DNA from: Cerrena zonata
Lineage: Eukaryota > Basidiomycota > Agaricomycetes > Polyporales > Cerrenaceae
Assembly (NCBI GenBank): GCA_038087015.1
Contig: JASBNA010000002.1
Coordinates: forward strand, 1,302,001-1,366,000
Reading direction: 5' to 3'
DNA length: 64,000 bases
Positions 1 to 10,880 of the stretch are shown here, piece after piece. A model generated the notes under the pieces. The model was not told the DNA's origin. It saw only the letters and a program-made list of their open reading frames with translations, and did no database searches. Within the stretch, counting starts at the first letter, position 1; every line of letters begins with the position of its first letter. The position numbers and the translations under genes were made by a program.

Positions 1-1
1 G

Positions 2-866
2 TTGGGTATCATTGTTCTGTCTGCCATCTTGTATGCCTTCGTGATGGGTACATGGGCGAGAGACCATCTGAAACCCCGCGATCCTATGCCAGCGCGCACT
101 GTGTTCATGATTAGCACAATCTGGGAATGTGAGTATTTTGGATATCTCACCTTTAATCATTGCTTACACCGGGAAATGATCAGCCGTGACCCCCATCCTA
201 TTCTTTCTGATATTTGGAGCGCAAGAGGAAGTATTTACAATTTGGCGTTCTTGGTTCCATGGATTTTACAAATGCGCACGGAGCATTTCTCACCATCCCC
301 GGTCATCGTATGGTAGTAGTACTGCCTATCTCGATTTCCATGATGACCAGGGTAGTCGGTTTCAACGCATATGCCGGATTTTCCGATTCCGCAGGAAGAG
401 ACAAGCCAGTACCGGGATTCACTTCCCCTCCGACATGTCAAATAGCTCGTTCACGCAAGACTACGAGAAACGACCCCCTTCGATACCGGCGCACTTCTTA
501 CCGTCCACCATACCGATTTCCCTATCACAGGGTATCCAAGTCGTTGTGAAGACATCCTGTGAAAGTAGCTATGACACTGACACTAGCATGAGCCTCCGAC
601 CCCCACCCCGACATACGAGGAGCATTAACGAAAGTCCGACAGTAGAGAGACTATCCTCACATCCTTTCAGGGCAGTACCGAATATGCCATCTCTCACAGC
701 CCTTGGAAACGAGGACCACTACCCCGCGTCAGATGTGATAGAGATAAGCGGGGAGAGTGCGGTTCAGCCAGTAGAAAATGAACGCAGAGAGGAGGAGGAG
801 CGCCACGAGAAGCCGCTCCTGCGGCGTCCAAACACAGGAGAATCCTCGAGAACCTTTGGAAATTGA
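2..866 (+). CDS. 3' end of a multi-pass membrane protein, receptor-like (STE3-type GPCR possible)
   Basis: The gene runs in from the left edge. Exon 2-128 encodes a hydrophobic segment (GIIVLSAILYAFVMGTW) and a short loop. A 55-nt intron (GTGAGT at 129, CAG at 183) is followed by an exon to the TGA near 866. Across the junction the frame reads WECSVTPILFFLIFGAQEEV, a membrane helix followed by a charged cytoplasmic stretch. The remaining ~200 residues form a polar, Ser/Pro/Arg-rich tail without domains. A last helix ending in FFxxFGxxEE before a long tail resembles the seventh helix of basidiomycete STE3-type pheromone receptors. That match is weak, and other fungal 7TM families are possible. 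The N-terminal helices lie outside the window. Confidence 0.5.
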
Positions 867-1220
867 TTGTTCCCACTGTACAGTACTATGTTGATATTTA
901 TGGTGACGATGGAAATGAGCGTAAATGATAAAGACAAAACACTCTGACCGTTGAAGTGTTTCGATATGTCAGATCAATGTTAGATTGAAACTGTGTGTTC
1001 GAAGCTCTTGCCATCTTGAGAAACAAAGGTTAGATCTAGGACGGGCGCTTAGATAGACTATGCCCGGTCTGGCTACGAGTCCGGGATGTTCGGCAAAAGC
1101 CGCAGCTGTATAGTTTCTAGTGAAAGTGGCTGTTTCCCAGTCCCGTAGGTCCCAGACTATAATCAATCTTAGGCCCCCTCCCTCCGCTAAAGTCGTCAAC
1201 GACGCCCTCAAGAACAAGAC

Positions 1221-2004
1221 ATGGCCGATCAAGTGCGTATAGATAATAAATGCTTGCAGAACTAACCTCTGACGGTTTGTTTTACCTGGATAGATCGAGA
1301 AGGCATTCCAAAAGCAACACCTCTTCCAAAACGCGAAAATTCGCGGTTCGTATAACTTGGCTTCAAATCGGACTCGGCATACAGAACTCATGGTGGACTT
1401 GTTTTCTATGTGAATTATAGGAGGAAAGAAGGTCTCCCTCAAGGAAAAGCGGTGGTACAAGGATGTCGGTCTCGGCTTCAAGACTCCATCTGAAGCTATT
1501 AACGGCACTTATGTCGGTGCGTGCGGACCCCTTTAGCTCATCTGGACTACAATCTAAGTCTTGTCGACCTCAACTTTACAGACCACAAGTGCCCCTTCAC
1601 TGGTGATGTTTCCATCCGTGGCCGTATCTTGACTGGCCGTGTTGTTTCTACCAAGATGACCCGTACTCTCATTATCCGACGGGACTACCTCCATTACATC
1701 CCCAAGTACAGTGCGTAATATCCAGGGAAAATGCTAGGACTATTTTTCTGACGTAGGGTGACATATAGACCGTTACGAGAAGCGACACAAGAACCTTGCG
1801 GCACACGTTTCGCCTGCATTCCGTGCTGAAGTCGGTGACATTGTCACTGTTGGTGCGTTGCTCTGATGCATATCATCATTTCTTGCAAAATTCTAACGAT
1901 CGTGCATTATAGGTCAATGCCGACCACTCTCAAAAACTGTTCGTTTCAACGTGCTTCGAGTATCGAAGAACAAGGCAGCTGCCAAGGCTTTCGGCAAGTT
2001 CTAA
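1221..2004 (+). CDS. RPS11: 40S ribosomal protein S11 (uS17)
   Basis: Six exons (1221-1232, 1294-1345, 1421-1516, 1582-1710, 1769-1852, 1913-2004) encode about 154 residues, the usual length of eukaryotic uS17. The first exon encodes only MADQ. Recognisable blocks are [15 protein letters not shown], the [16 protein letters not shown] core, [20 protein letters not shown] and [15 protein letters not shown]. The protein binds 18S rRNA in the small subunit and is cytoplasmic. All introns are 48-75 nt with GTRCGT-like or GTTCGT donors. Dense short introns starting right after the first codons are typical of basidiomycete ribosomal protein genes. The family assignment is secure. Confidence 0.95.
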
Positions 2005-2517
2005 GGGGAGGAACTGATGCTTGAGCTGCGGGAGTTTCTTTTGACCTATTGCATATGTCTGTATTGCTGTCTATCCATGCCATAATGAATGTGCAGGGCT
2101 GTATTTGGGTCCGTTATGCGTCTATGTACTGCACGAGTGAGAAATGAGAGAGAACGTGGCTGTGAACATGAGATAAACGTGATCTTGGAATGTGCCGTGA
2201 ACAGATGAACCCGAGTCTGGCCCCAAACACGGCCCAAACAACGGTTCAACGCTTGCAAGCTGGGTCTCCAAGTCTCTAAGTCTTTGATCAGACGCTGCAC
2301 CCGACTGCACTCATCGTCGTTTGCACTCTCGCCGCCATCGTTGCTTGCCATCGCCCTGCACGACTCTGACGACAACCACGACCGATCTCCGCCTTGACCC
2401 CCGCCAGTGATTGCCAAGCTGGCGCCCACACTTCTCTCCGTCTTCACTTCCCGCCTTTCGCGGTCAAGGCCACAATCCCCTTCAGGTTCTCCCTCTTCCG
2501 CACCATCGGCCCTGCCC
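2005..2517. other. Intergenic: RPS11 3' end and PPZ upstream region
   Basis: No independent gene is seen. An open frame continues upstream of the phosphatase start to 2407, but the Met at 2518 fits an N-myristoylation signal much better, so 2407-2517 is treated as leader. Confidence 0.5.
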
Positions 2518-4183
2518 ATGGGCCAACAGCAGTCCAAAAGGTCCAAGAAGAATGGGAAGGACAAGGAGAAGGAGCCAGCGACAGATGCTTCCGCTACTCC
2601 TGACAACGCCGCCCCAGATTCCAACGACGCAACATCCCAGAACCCTCTCCGTGGAACTGTTCAAGACAACGGCCACAAAGACTCTGAACTGAACGGTCGT
2701 CAGAACGGAAACCCTACAATAAATGTTTCCAATCCAGACGGCGCTACGACCCAGTTAACAGGGAGCGGTTCACGCCCTCCTGGATCTGATGGGTCCGGAA
2801 CTGCTGCAGCACACTCCACATCGACCTCGCCCCCCTCGCCCCCCTCATCTCTACCATTGGCCGGTGCAAAGCCGGCACCACTCGATATACCCGTGACTCA
2901 GACCATACTCTCCAACGCAACTTCGCCACAGGGATACCCAACACCCAACTCTACAGCCAGTTTCCCCGGAGGGGAATCCCTGAGCCACAATGGCGGCAAC
3001 TCTAAAGCCAGAGCCCTACAGCTCGACATCGACGACATGATTCAACGACTACTCGATGTTGGATACACGGGCAAGGCCAGCAAGTCGCTTTGTATCAAGA
3101 ACCAGGAGATCGTCGCCATATGTCAGGCAGCTCGCGAAGTCTTCTTGAGTCAGCCGACACTCATAGAGCTTTCACCTCCTGTGAAGATTGTCGGCGACGT
3201 ACATGGACAATACTCGGATCTCATTCGACTATTCGAAATGTGCGGCTTCCCGCCGGCAGCTAACTACCTCTTCCTCGGCGACTACGTCGACAGAGGCAAG
3301 CAAAGTCTCGAGACCATCCTCTTACTGCTTTGCTACAAGATCAAGTATCCTGAGAACTTCTTCCTGCTGCGGGGTAATCATGAATGCGCGAACGTCACGA
3401 GAGGTAAGCCCCACGCTATACTAGTTGCATTACATACTGAGTGTTTACAGTATACGGCTTCTATGACGAATGTAAACGACGGTGTAATATCAAGATGTGG
3501 AAGACCTTTATCGACGCGTTCAATTGCCTACCTATTGCTGCAATTGTTGCGTCTAAGATCTTCTGTGTGCATGGTGGACTATCCCCCTCCTTACACTCCA
3601 TGGACGACATCAAGCGAATACAACGACCAACTGACGTTCCAGATTATGGTCTACTCAATGACCTGCTATGGTCAGATCCCTCTGACACGGCTGCAGACTG
3701 GGAAGATAACGAGAGAGGTGTGAGCTATTGCTTTGGCAAAGCGATCATAAACGACTTCCTCGTTCGTTATGACATGGATCTCATTTGTCGTGCGCATATG
3801 GTTGTTGAAGATGGCTACGAGTTCTGGAATGAACGGACGTTGGTCACCGTATTCAGTGCGCCGAATTATTGTGGAGGTTAGTCTTTGTCAATAACTTCTT
3901 CTATTTTCGTCGCTCATATGCTTAAAATAAATAGAGTTCGATAATTATGGCGCATGCATGAGGTTTGTTCGTTCATTTCCCTTATATACAGTTTGACTGA
4001 CAACTTCCCTAGTGTTTCTGAGGAACTCTTATGCGCCTTCGAGCTTTTGAAGCCTCTAGATGGGCCGGCCTTACGAAAAGAAATGACGAAGGCGAAGCGG
4101 AAGAGGTGAGTCAAAGATCCGACCTATTTCCCATGCGTACGTATAGCTGACGTCGTGCTCCCAGCATGATGGCCGCCACCTGA
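2518..4183 (+). CDS. PPZ1: PPZ-type serine/threonine protein phosphatase
   Basis: Five exons (2518-3403, 3451-3876, 3935-3962, 4013-4105, 4165-4183) give about 483 residues. The start is [10 protein letters not shown], which matches the N-myristoylation consensus (Met-Gly then Ser at position 6) found on yeast Ppz1/Ppz2. About 160 residues of Ser/Thr/Pro-rich low complexity follow, then a PP1-like catalytic domain. It carries GDVHGQ, GDYVDRG, LLRGNHE, the HGG of the metal site, and SAPNYCGEFDNYGA at the C-terminus. These bind two metals and phosphate. PPZ enzymes govern salt tolerance and potassium uptake in yeasts and are fungus-specific. The regulatory N-terminus is shorter than in S. cerevisiae Ppz1. 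PP1 itself is unlikely because of the myristoylated extension. Confidence 0.9.
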
Positions 4184-4830
4184 TGAGATGTGCATGTATG
4201 CGTTCCTTGAGGTGTTGGTCCATTGGTTGCTACATTTCATCATGTGTTGGACAGAGTTTTAGTAGTGGCGTTCAACCTCACTGGGCGTTCAGCTGATGCA
4301 ACTGGTATTGATGTGGTTCTTTATTCTACTGTTTTGTCTTTCGCTCCTTTCTCTATTATCACGGCTCTAATCACCGTTTTTTGGTACGGTCTCTTTCACG
4401 ATTTTTCATTACTCCTCATATCTGTCTTGTCTTGCCCTCCTCTCCGTCTCGTCTAGTTCAGGTCGTTTTCTCCATACATCCCTCTCGCTCTGCTGGTGAT
4501 TCGCCGGATTCCCGGACTGTCCTTTGTACTACGCATGTGCACTCATGGTTGAACTTCTCATGCCTTCCGTCGCTTCGGTCATCCGCATCACTTCTTCATG
4601 GGCAATAAAGTATACACCCCCCTTTTCTCTCTCTCGCTGTCTTCGTCTTCATTTCCAGATACGTTCAGTCATTGTTCGTGCTATTACTCATTGTGCCAAT
4701 AGTATTCTTCATTACACTCTGGAATTCCCTCAGCTTCCTTCACACAGCATTCACTGTGAGTCGTTTGTGCTATGCACTCGTTGGAGCAGAAAGGGCGCAA
4801 TTTATCGACAGGCAATTCTCGCGCAAATCA
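4184..4830. other. Convergent intergenic region, pyrimidine-rich
   Basis: This lies between the 3' ends of the phosphatase and the transporter. The plus strand is conspicuously C/T-rich from about 4320 to 4760. Short open frames here have no family resemblance and look like 3'-UTR sequence. Confidence 0.5.
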
Positions 4831-6294
4831 TCAACGCCGTTGCATCATATCGTACGCTAGGATACTAAATGCAACCACAATCGATCCACAGCCGAGTAAA
4901 CTCCACATTGTAATTGTCTCGACTGCCCCTCCGAATATAATGTCGGAGATGAAGACCAGGACAATCGTAAGGAGACTCCCAATGGATGTCAGGATTGGTC
5001 CCCACAATCCCAGCAAAATCTATAAATGAGAACGTCACCCTCCGAGCTTTATGAAATGTTGAAATTACAATGCTCACCATGAATCCGGCATTGAATACGA
5101 GCCCACTAAGCGCTATCCCGAGGATTGCTGAAACAGTTTGCATATTAGCAGGAAGGTGGTATGTTGTCCAACCGAATGATTGCATAATAGGCATCGGTAC
5201 CCATAGGAAGAGAAATGTACAGACACCAATGGTTGATGTCAACATGTTCGGGAAAAGCGCAAATGGTGGGGGATAGACGATGTCATCCTGGGATGACAAA
5301 GCCTCTATTTGAATACGGTCCTCTATATCCTCGGGAATAGCTTCATATGCTGATTGTGGAGGGACGTCCACACCGTCTAGGTCCGCTTCTGGGTCGCCTG
5401 GTAGAGTAGCATACATCTTGTACAAAACCTGATATACGCCATAGACGATAGCGGCGACAAGAGTCAGGACGTCACCGACTAATGCTGATCCTGGTCTGTA
5501 GGTGATAATGCTCTTGACACTACCGGTTCCAGCTTTAGGCTCCTCAGGTGTTTCTGGAATAGTACTTCCTCCATAAACCACCGCCATAGCGCCTGCAGTC
5601 GCAAGGACGACCGCAGATAGTCGGCGGGGCTCCCAATGGAGTTTGAATAGCTTTACTGTCACTATGTATGCCCAGAAGGCATTAGTATTCCATAAAGCTG
5701 TCACGTCAGTGACTCTAGCATGAGAATGGAAGATAATGAGTCTTGGCCTACACGAAAATGGAATGTGTTGCTTACGGAGCGAGGGGAACAGCCGCGAACC
5801 AGCAAAGGCTGGGGACTGTCATTCCTCCAGTTAGGAACAAGATAAGACGAAGAAATCTCCATCTGGGGAACTCCGAAGAGGGGACGCTTCCTGCGGGTGC
5901 AATATGATTGCGAAGCGCGAGCATGAGACCATTCCAGATCGCTTTGGGTGAGCTCTTGGAAGTCAAGGAGAGGTATAGGAAATGGGCCGGGAACATCATT
6001 GAGAAGAATGAATGTACGATATAGCTGCGGGCACGAAATGTTCAGATCCCGAACGGTCAGAATGAAAGAAATGAATTGTGCGCACAATATAAGGTACGGT
6101 TGTCTAAAGTCCAATGTAGATTGAACATACTGCGGGGATGGACATATCAGGTGAGTTAAAATTTCAGACACATGGATTCCACGCACTTGGGTCAACTGGG
6201 TTTCGATAACGAATCCAAACAGGGTGCATGCGAATAGAATCGCGGCAGTGGTTCCTCCCAAGTTGATGTTAGGAGGCCTAGGGTGCCGGGACAT
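4831..6294 (-). CDS. DMT-superfamily (EamA/SLC35F-like) membrane transporter
   Basis: Five exons on the minus strand (6294-6187, 6129-6086, 6024-5776, 5714-5078, 5019-4831) join in frame to about 408 residues. About ten hydrophobic helices are visible, beginning with AAILFACTLFGFVIETQ. YVQSTLDFRQPYLIFYIVH, FFSMMFPAHFLYLSLTSK and ALWNTNAFWAYIVTVKLF are recognisable blocks. The last exon encodes the C-terminal helices GPILTSIGSLLTIVLVFISD and WSLLGCGSIVVAFSILAYDM. The pattern recalls yeast YML018C/THI74-like proteins of the drug/metabolite transporter superfamily, which sit in vacuolar or mitochondrial membranes. A polar loop of about 90 residues separates the two halves. The substrate is unknown. 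Confidence 0.8.
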
Positions 6295-6584
6295 CGTCTA
6301 TGTCGTCTATGGTGTGAAGGAAGGTCTAGTGTATGCTAGGAGGGACGAGAGGGAATATTTAAGAGGTACTGATAATTAGATACTGCCATGAACGAGGAGG
6401 ATTAGGTACAAACCCGTGCAAACTCGGCTCTCTCTCTCGAAGCGGTGAATCACACTTCCTAATTGGGTACATGCTCGAACGTGGCTCGGTTCGGTTCGCG
6501 CCGCTAGCCCGAACGATCTTCACGTCTGTTTACAGCGGCCAGAGCTTCAAGTTCATACAGCAAACAACTCTACAACTGTTCACC

Positions 6585-6896
6585 ATGTTGCGGGCATTTC
6601 TCGCCTCGACGAGACCCCTTCTCACTCGCTTTAGGGCTGCCACCGTGCCTCACATTCATGCTCAAACCCACCTTCACCATCATGCCCTCCCAAACGCAAT
6701 GCCGACACCATTTCTTGCTCGTGGAATGAAGGTCCGGGCCTCGGTCAAGAGACTGTGCGAAGGTTGCAGTGTGGTTAGGAGAAAGGGCAGAATCTACATT
6801 ATTTGCAGCAGGAACCCGAAACACAAGCAGGTATGTGTCACTTGTTCGTTACGATATTAATCTCAGTCCTTAACAATTTCGCAGCGTCAGGGATAA
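6585..6896 (+). CDS. RTC6: Mitochondrial ribosomal protein bL36m
   Basis: Two exons (6585-6830 and 6885-6896) encode 85 residues. The last 38 residues, starting at [15 protein letters not shown], are a complete bL36 protein with two CxxC-type zinc ligand positions altered as in mitochondrial forms, ending in NPKHKQRQG. The first ~47 residues are Arg/Ser/His-rich without acidic residues, as expected of a mitochondrial targeting presequence. The protein belongs to the large subunit of the mitoribosome. The second exon encodes only three residues plus stop. It faces dihydrofolate reductase, whose stop lies 51 nt away. Confidence 0.93.
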
Positions 6897-6947
6897 TTCC
6901 TACAAGCACTTCTAGGCAGCAAACTCGTCGCTTGCCACCATATTATC

Positions 6948-7611
6948 CTACCGTACCCACATCTGGAATTCATATTGTACACCTTTTTCTTCCTGTACGC
7001 CTGCCGCTACATCGAAACCAATCCACTCCCGCAATTCTGCAGACGACGACTGCTTCCACGTAGACTCTAGACCTTTCACAGACTGGAAATCTGGCATAAA
7101 TGTATCGCATTCAAATGTCGGTGATTGGATTCGCGTGAGGAGAATGCGGTCGACGAAGGATGAGGCTGAGGGCGATAGTTGTAGGGTCTCGTTGTAGAGT
7201 GTTGCTCCGCCTATCACGAATATACGGTGGATCGGACTGTTGAAGTTGCCTGGCTCGGATAAAAAGGACAAGGCTGATTCTAAACTGTCGCATACGTGTG
7301 CAGGACCTTGAGCTTGCCTAAAGCCAACATTCATGTCATATTCAACAACCGAACGCTGCCAGTACCTACAGTTGATATTCTTTATTCCGACTAATCACCA
7401 CATTCACTCTGTCTTTCAACGGCCTGAACTTGGTTGGAATGCTTTCCCAGGTGTTCCTCCCCATAATCACTGCGTTTCTTTTCCCCTCTGGCGCATTAGA
7501 GGTGGCCTTCGCAAAATACGCCATTTCTTTCGGCAGCCGCCAAGGCAGGCCGGCGTTCTGGCCGATGCCATTTTCCAAAGTTGCAGCCACGATAAGTGTG
7601 AGGCGAGACAT
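6948..7611 (-). CDS. DFR1: Dihydrofolate reductase
   Basis: Two exons (7611-7370 and 7317-6948) encode about 203 residues, the normal size of fungal DHFR. The N-terminus [20 protein letters not shown] carries the catalytic-loop motif, followed by [12 protein letters not shown] and [12 protein letters not shown]. The second exon has the NADPH-binding [12 protein letters not shown] and the C-terminal strands ending YEFQMWVR. The enzyme reduces dihydrofolate to tetrahydrofolate with NADPH and supports thymidylate, purine and methionine synthesis. The acidic active-site residue that is Asp in bacteria is Glu here (PKEM), as in eukaryotes. The genes at both ends are close, so regulatory sequence is compact. 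Confidence 0.95.
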
Positions 7612-7979
7612 TCTTGAAGTAATTCGGATGATGAAGGTTGAGTATTGAATACTAAAGGTACGGTATTGAATGAACTAAGAGATGTGATTGCAATGTCCAA
7701 CTTGAACGATCGAACTAATTGCCAAATAGGTTCAAGGTTGCTTCATTACTGAAGCAGATGTTCGGCAATGGGAACCGAGTAAACTAAGCAATAAATCTGG
7801 CGTACTGTATGGCCACATCTATATACAATGATAATAACAAACCCATCTTAAGTCTTTTTGCACAGAGTATGAGTCTATGAAAACATAAATAAGGCTCGCA
7901 AGGCTGGGACACTCATTATCGAAATAGTTTAACACCAACTATCCATATCACCAAGGCTGAGAAGAAGGTCAGAGCGACC
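7612..7979. other. Intergenic: DFR1 promoter and RTA1 3' end
   Basis: Both neighbours are on the minus strand, so this holds the DFR1 upstream region and the RTA1-like gene's 3' UTR. I see no coding or structural feature in it. Confidence 0.5.
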
Positions 7980-9415
7980 TTATGCCAGCTCGTGCTTCTC
8001 GGGCTCCGAGTCTGGGTTAGATCTTAGGGACTTCCAAGGACCTGGTCCGACCAACAATCCAGGGTGGAAAAAGTTCATGGTAAAGAAGGCCAGAGTGATC
8101 ATGCCCCCATCCAACCAGTCTAAAAAATAAGTTAAGCTCTAAGATGACATCGGAGAATTGAAGGAGTCAAACATACTAAAGTATCGCTGCGTAGCAATGA
8201 TCCGACCACTCCATCCATCTGTCAATTCCTGGGATAAAGATAAGACTTCAATTGAATCGCATATGACGAACACATCAAGGATGACTTACGATAGTACGAT
8301 AAACAGATCTGTTGAGAACAGATGGGTTTGGTCAATCATGCTTCTTTTCGCGGGTGATCTTGAAAAATTAAACGTACCGAATAAAGATGAGAATACTGCT
8401 GAGGAACAATCCCAAGAACATCAGGGACGTCTTTTTGTCAAGGGGACTTGCTTTGGCTCTTCCTACGTTTCGGATAGGACGGTTGTAAAGGTAACGGAGG
8501 ATAAATTCTCCCGCTAAGATCATGTATATCGTCACCGAACCTGCGTGAAGCAAACAGCAATATCAGACAACCATAATCAAAGTCAACATCAAGCGGGCAT
8601 ACCCATCTGGAAGGCGATACCGCCCAACATGATATGACCGCCAGGATTCGGGTCCTGACCGTTCTGGACGGCAAGTGAAGCCTTGGCACCTCCGATAGCT
8701 TGTACAATGAGCGCGACAAGGTCCTGCAATGATTGATCAGCTTGTCATTCAAACGTTTAGTCGTTGTGGTCGTATAGAGCACTTACACAGGTAACGAAGA
8801 CGATAGAGTCTATAATGTCGGGAGAAATATGTCAGTATCCCAACATGCATTGACACACGCCAAAACACACATACACCACAGTGCGCTCAAACGGCTGAAG
8901 TCCGAACCGAGACGGGCGATAAGCTGTCCCAAAATGATGAAGTTTGCTGCCAAAAGAGGAGTGGGGGCAATGATCGTTGTCGTAATCCTATAGACCACGA
9001 ACGGTGTTAATCGGACAGATAACTAATACTGTCAGGTACTCGGGTGAGACGTACTGCATCAGGAACGGGTCCAGGAGCGGTGGATTCTTGCTTGACCATA
9101 GACGAGCACTCCAGCCTATGATTTCGGCGATCCCTGCGATTACAATGGTTGGGAGGAGGAACCATAGTTTGTAACGTATCGCCTGTCCGAAGTGGACCAC
9201 TATAATGAATATAAGGTTTAAGCGAATACGAACATAGGAGAAAAGTTGGACTGGGGCCTACAGGTGGTCAAACCAAACAACCCAATGAAGAGAGCACAAA
9301 TCCATTCTGTGGGGACATAATTGTAGGGTGAACGTATTCGTGGTTTAACTAGATATTGCTCAACGTTAAGTATTGCCTCTCAGGTAGTTAAACATAGATA
9401 CATACTGTCAGCCAT
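7980..9415 (-). CDS. RTA1-family (lipid-translocating exporter-like) 7-TM protein
   Basis: The gene has several exons on the minus strand, the first encoding only MAD (start 9415). The next exon reads YNYVPTEWICALFIGLFGL, the start of the first helix in RTA1-like proteins. Later exons give VHFGQAIRYKLWFLLPTIVI, EIIGWSARLWSS, FIILGQLIARLGSDFSRLS and GGIAFQMGSVTIYMILAGEF. The last includes YFNWLDGGMITLAFFTMNFF and ends EPEKHELA with the stop at 7980. RTA1 family members are seven-helix plasma-membrane proteins linked to resistance to 7-aminocholesterol and to sphingoid-base export (Rsb1). The exact substrate cannot be read from sequence. Internal exon borders between 8100 and 9000 are approximate. 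Confidence 0.88.
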
Positions 9416-10880
9416 TGCGTCTCCCAAAAGAATACCGCGACAACGAGAAAGGGCTTGAATTGAAAACCAAAGACGGGAGGGAGGTTGAGATGGTGTGGAA
9501 AGCCGAGAACTGCGGAAAGGCAAATCTATGAAGTGTGTTATATGTATTCCACCCTACATAAACTTTGGGGAGGGGAGGAGCCCAGGAACAGGAGATACAC
9601 GCCGTTACACGCCATGACTAAATGTGCGCCGAACATCTCCATGCCACACCTCTAATCTCTCGATCTGAGAACAAAGTTTTCCGTTTTTCGCATGTCGACC
9701 GAAGCTGTACAGCCTGTGCCCGAAGTGGCCAGCCCGAGATGGTGGATTGGCGTCACCGACAGCCTGTCAGAGGGGCAAGATATTAGTACACACGACAAGT
9801 GTTTGAACGTTTGAACTATGATCATGATGCAAGCCGGATGCAAGCGTATCTCGGGCTCGAGGGTTGATCATTGAATATTGTTCTAGATGGGTGATTAGGC
9901 CATATGGGTTAAACAAGGACGTCCAAGGCTATGGGAACCGCAGAGACCTGCTTTTCGTCATTGAAACATGCCGGTATACCAGGTCTCCTAAGCGCAGTTT
10001 ACTATAACACATGCAAATATATATAGACTGGATAGAACAACTGTCTATTTTGGAGGGGATTTTTGCCCAGGTTCATTATTTCCATGGGAGATGTTCGCTT
10101 GATTACTGCGGATTCACATACCATAGCCGTTTCGATAATTTTATACAATGTGATACGGTTCTACTCCATTCCACGGATAGTATCAGTGCGCGGTGGCAGA
10201 TATCGGCTTCTGGGGCTTGACTGCAGTAAAGGTTGAGTAAAAGCATCATTGAAGGCTACCATATCTTCTCTGGATAGGTTATTCGACGTTTCCACGAGTG
10301 CAGAAGGTTCTTGTTACGATCCCGTTAGTTTATGTAATGCCTGAAGTTACACATATCTCGCTCCGTCCAGCGGGGAAACAGGCGAACGGGGACAATAAGA
10401 AACGGCCGCCGTCTAGTCGTGTACGCTTCAGGAGAGTAATCCATTTTGAGGGGTGTGCACGGCAAATAGAGACGAGCTTAGCAAACGGTCGCCGATTCAC
10501 AGAGAATATGAGTGCAATGACGGGTGTGGTCGCAGAACATAGTTCAGTGATGTTGCCGACTCGGTTGTTACGAGAGTTCTTCTCGATCTGATCGAGTTTA
10601 TGCCAGAGATACTGATCGACCAGACGCGCCGGGTCCTGTCTGATTCGAAATCATCTACTCTCGCGGCTTGGTCCCAAATTTGACCATCGAGGTGAACAGA
10701 ATTCTAGCGACCTTGTGAGCTGACCCTACTATGCTATCATATGGTGTCTGTCGATAACTTACAGGGATTTTTGGACTCTTAGTTCTCAGAGGTGTTGATC
10801 CTTATCCACTAGGCAGCAACTCGAACTCCCGCTTACCACCACCAAGGCCACGCTATCCGACATCCAGGACTGAACACATC
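9416..10880. other. 1.46 kb without a supportable gene
   Basis: This separates the RTA1-like gene (transcribed leftward) and the F-box gene (rightward), so it must contain both promoters. Small open frames occur, the longest at 10298-10591 (97 codons). They show no domain, no splice continuation and no signal peptide. I see no tRNA-like B box or repeat. Confidence 0.5.

Noticed and set aside
2407..2517. Upstream start for the PPZ phosphatase
   Set aside because: It would bury the MGQQQSK myristoylation signal behind 37 residues unlike any PPZ N-terminus.
10298..10591. 97-codon ORF in the 9.4-10.9 kb gap
   Set aside because: No domain, signal, splice continuity or codon pattern supporting a gene.
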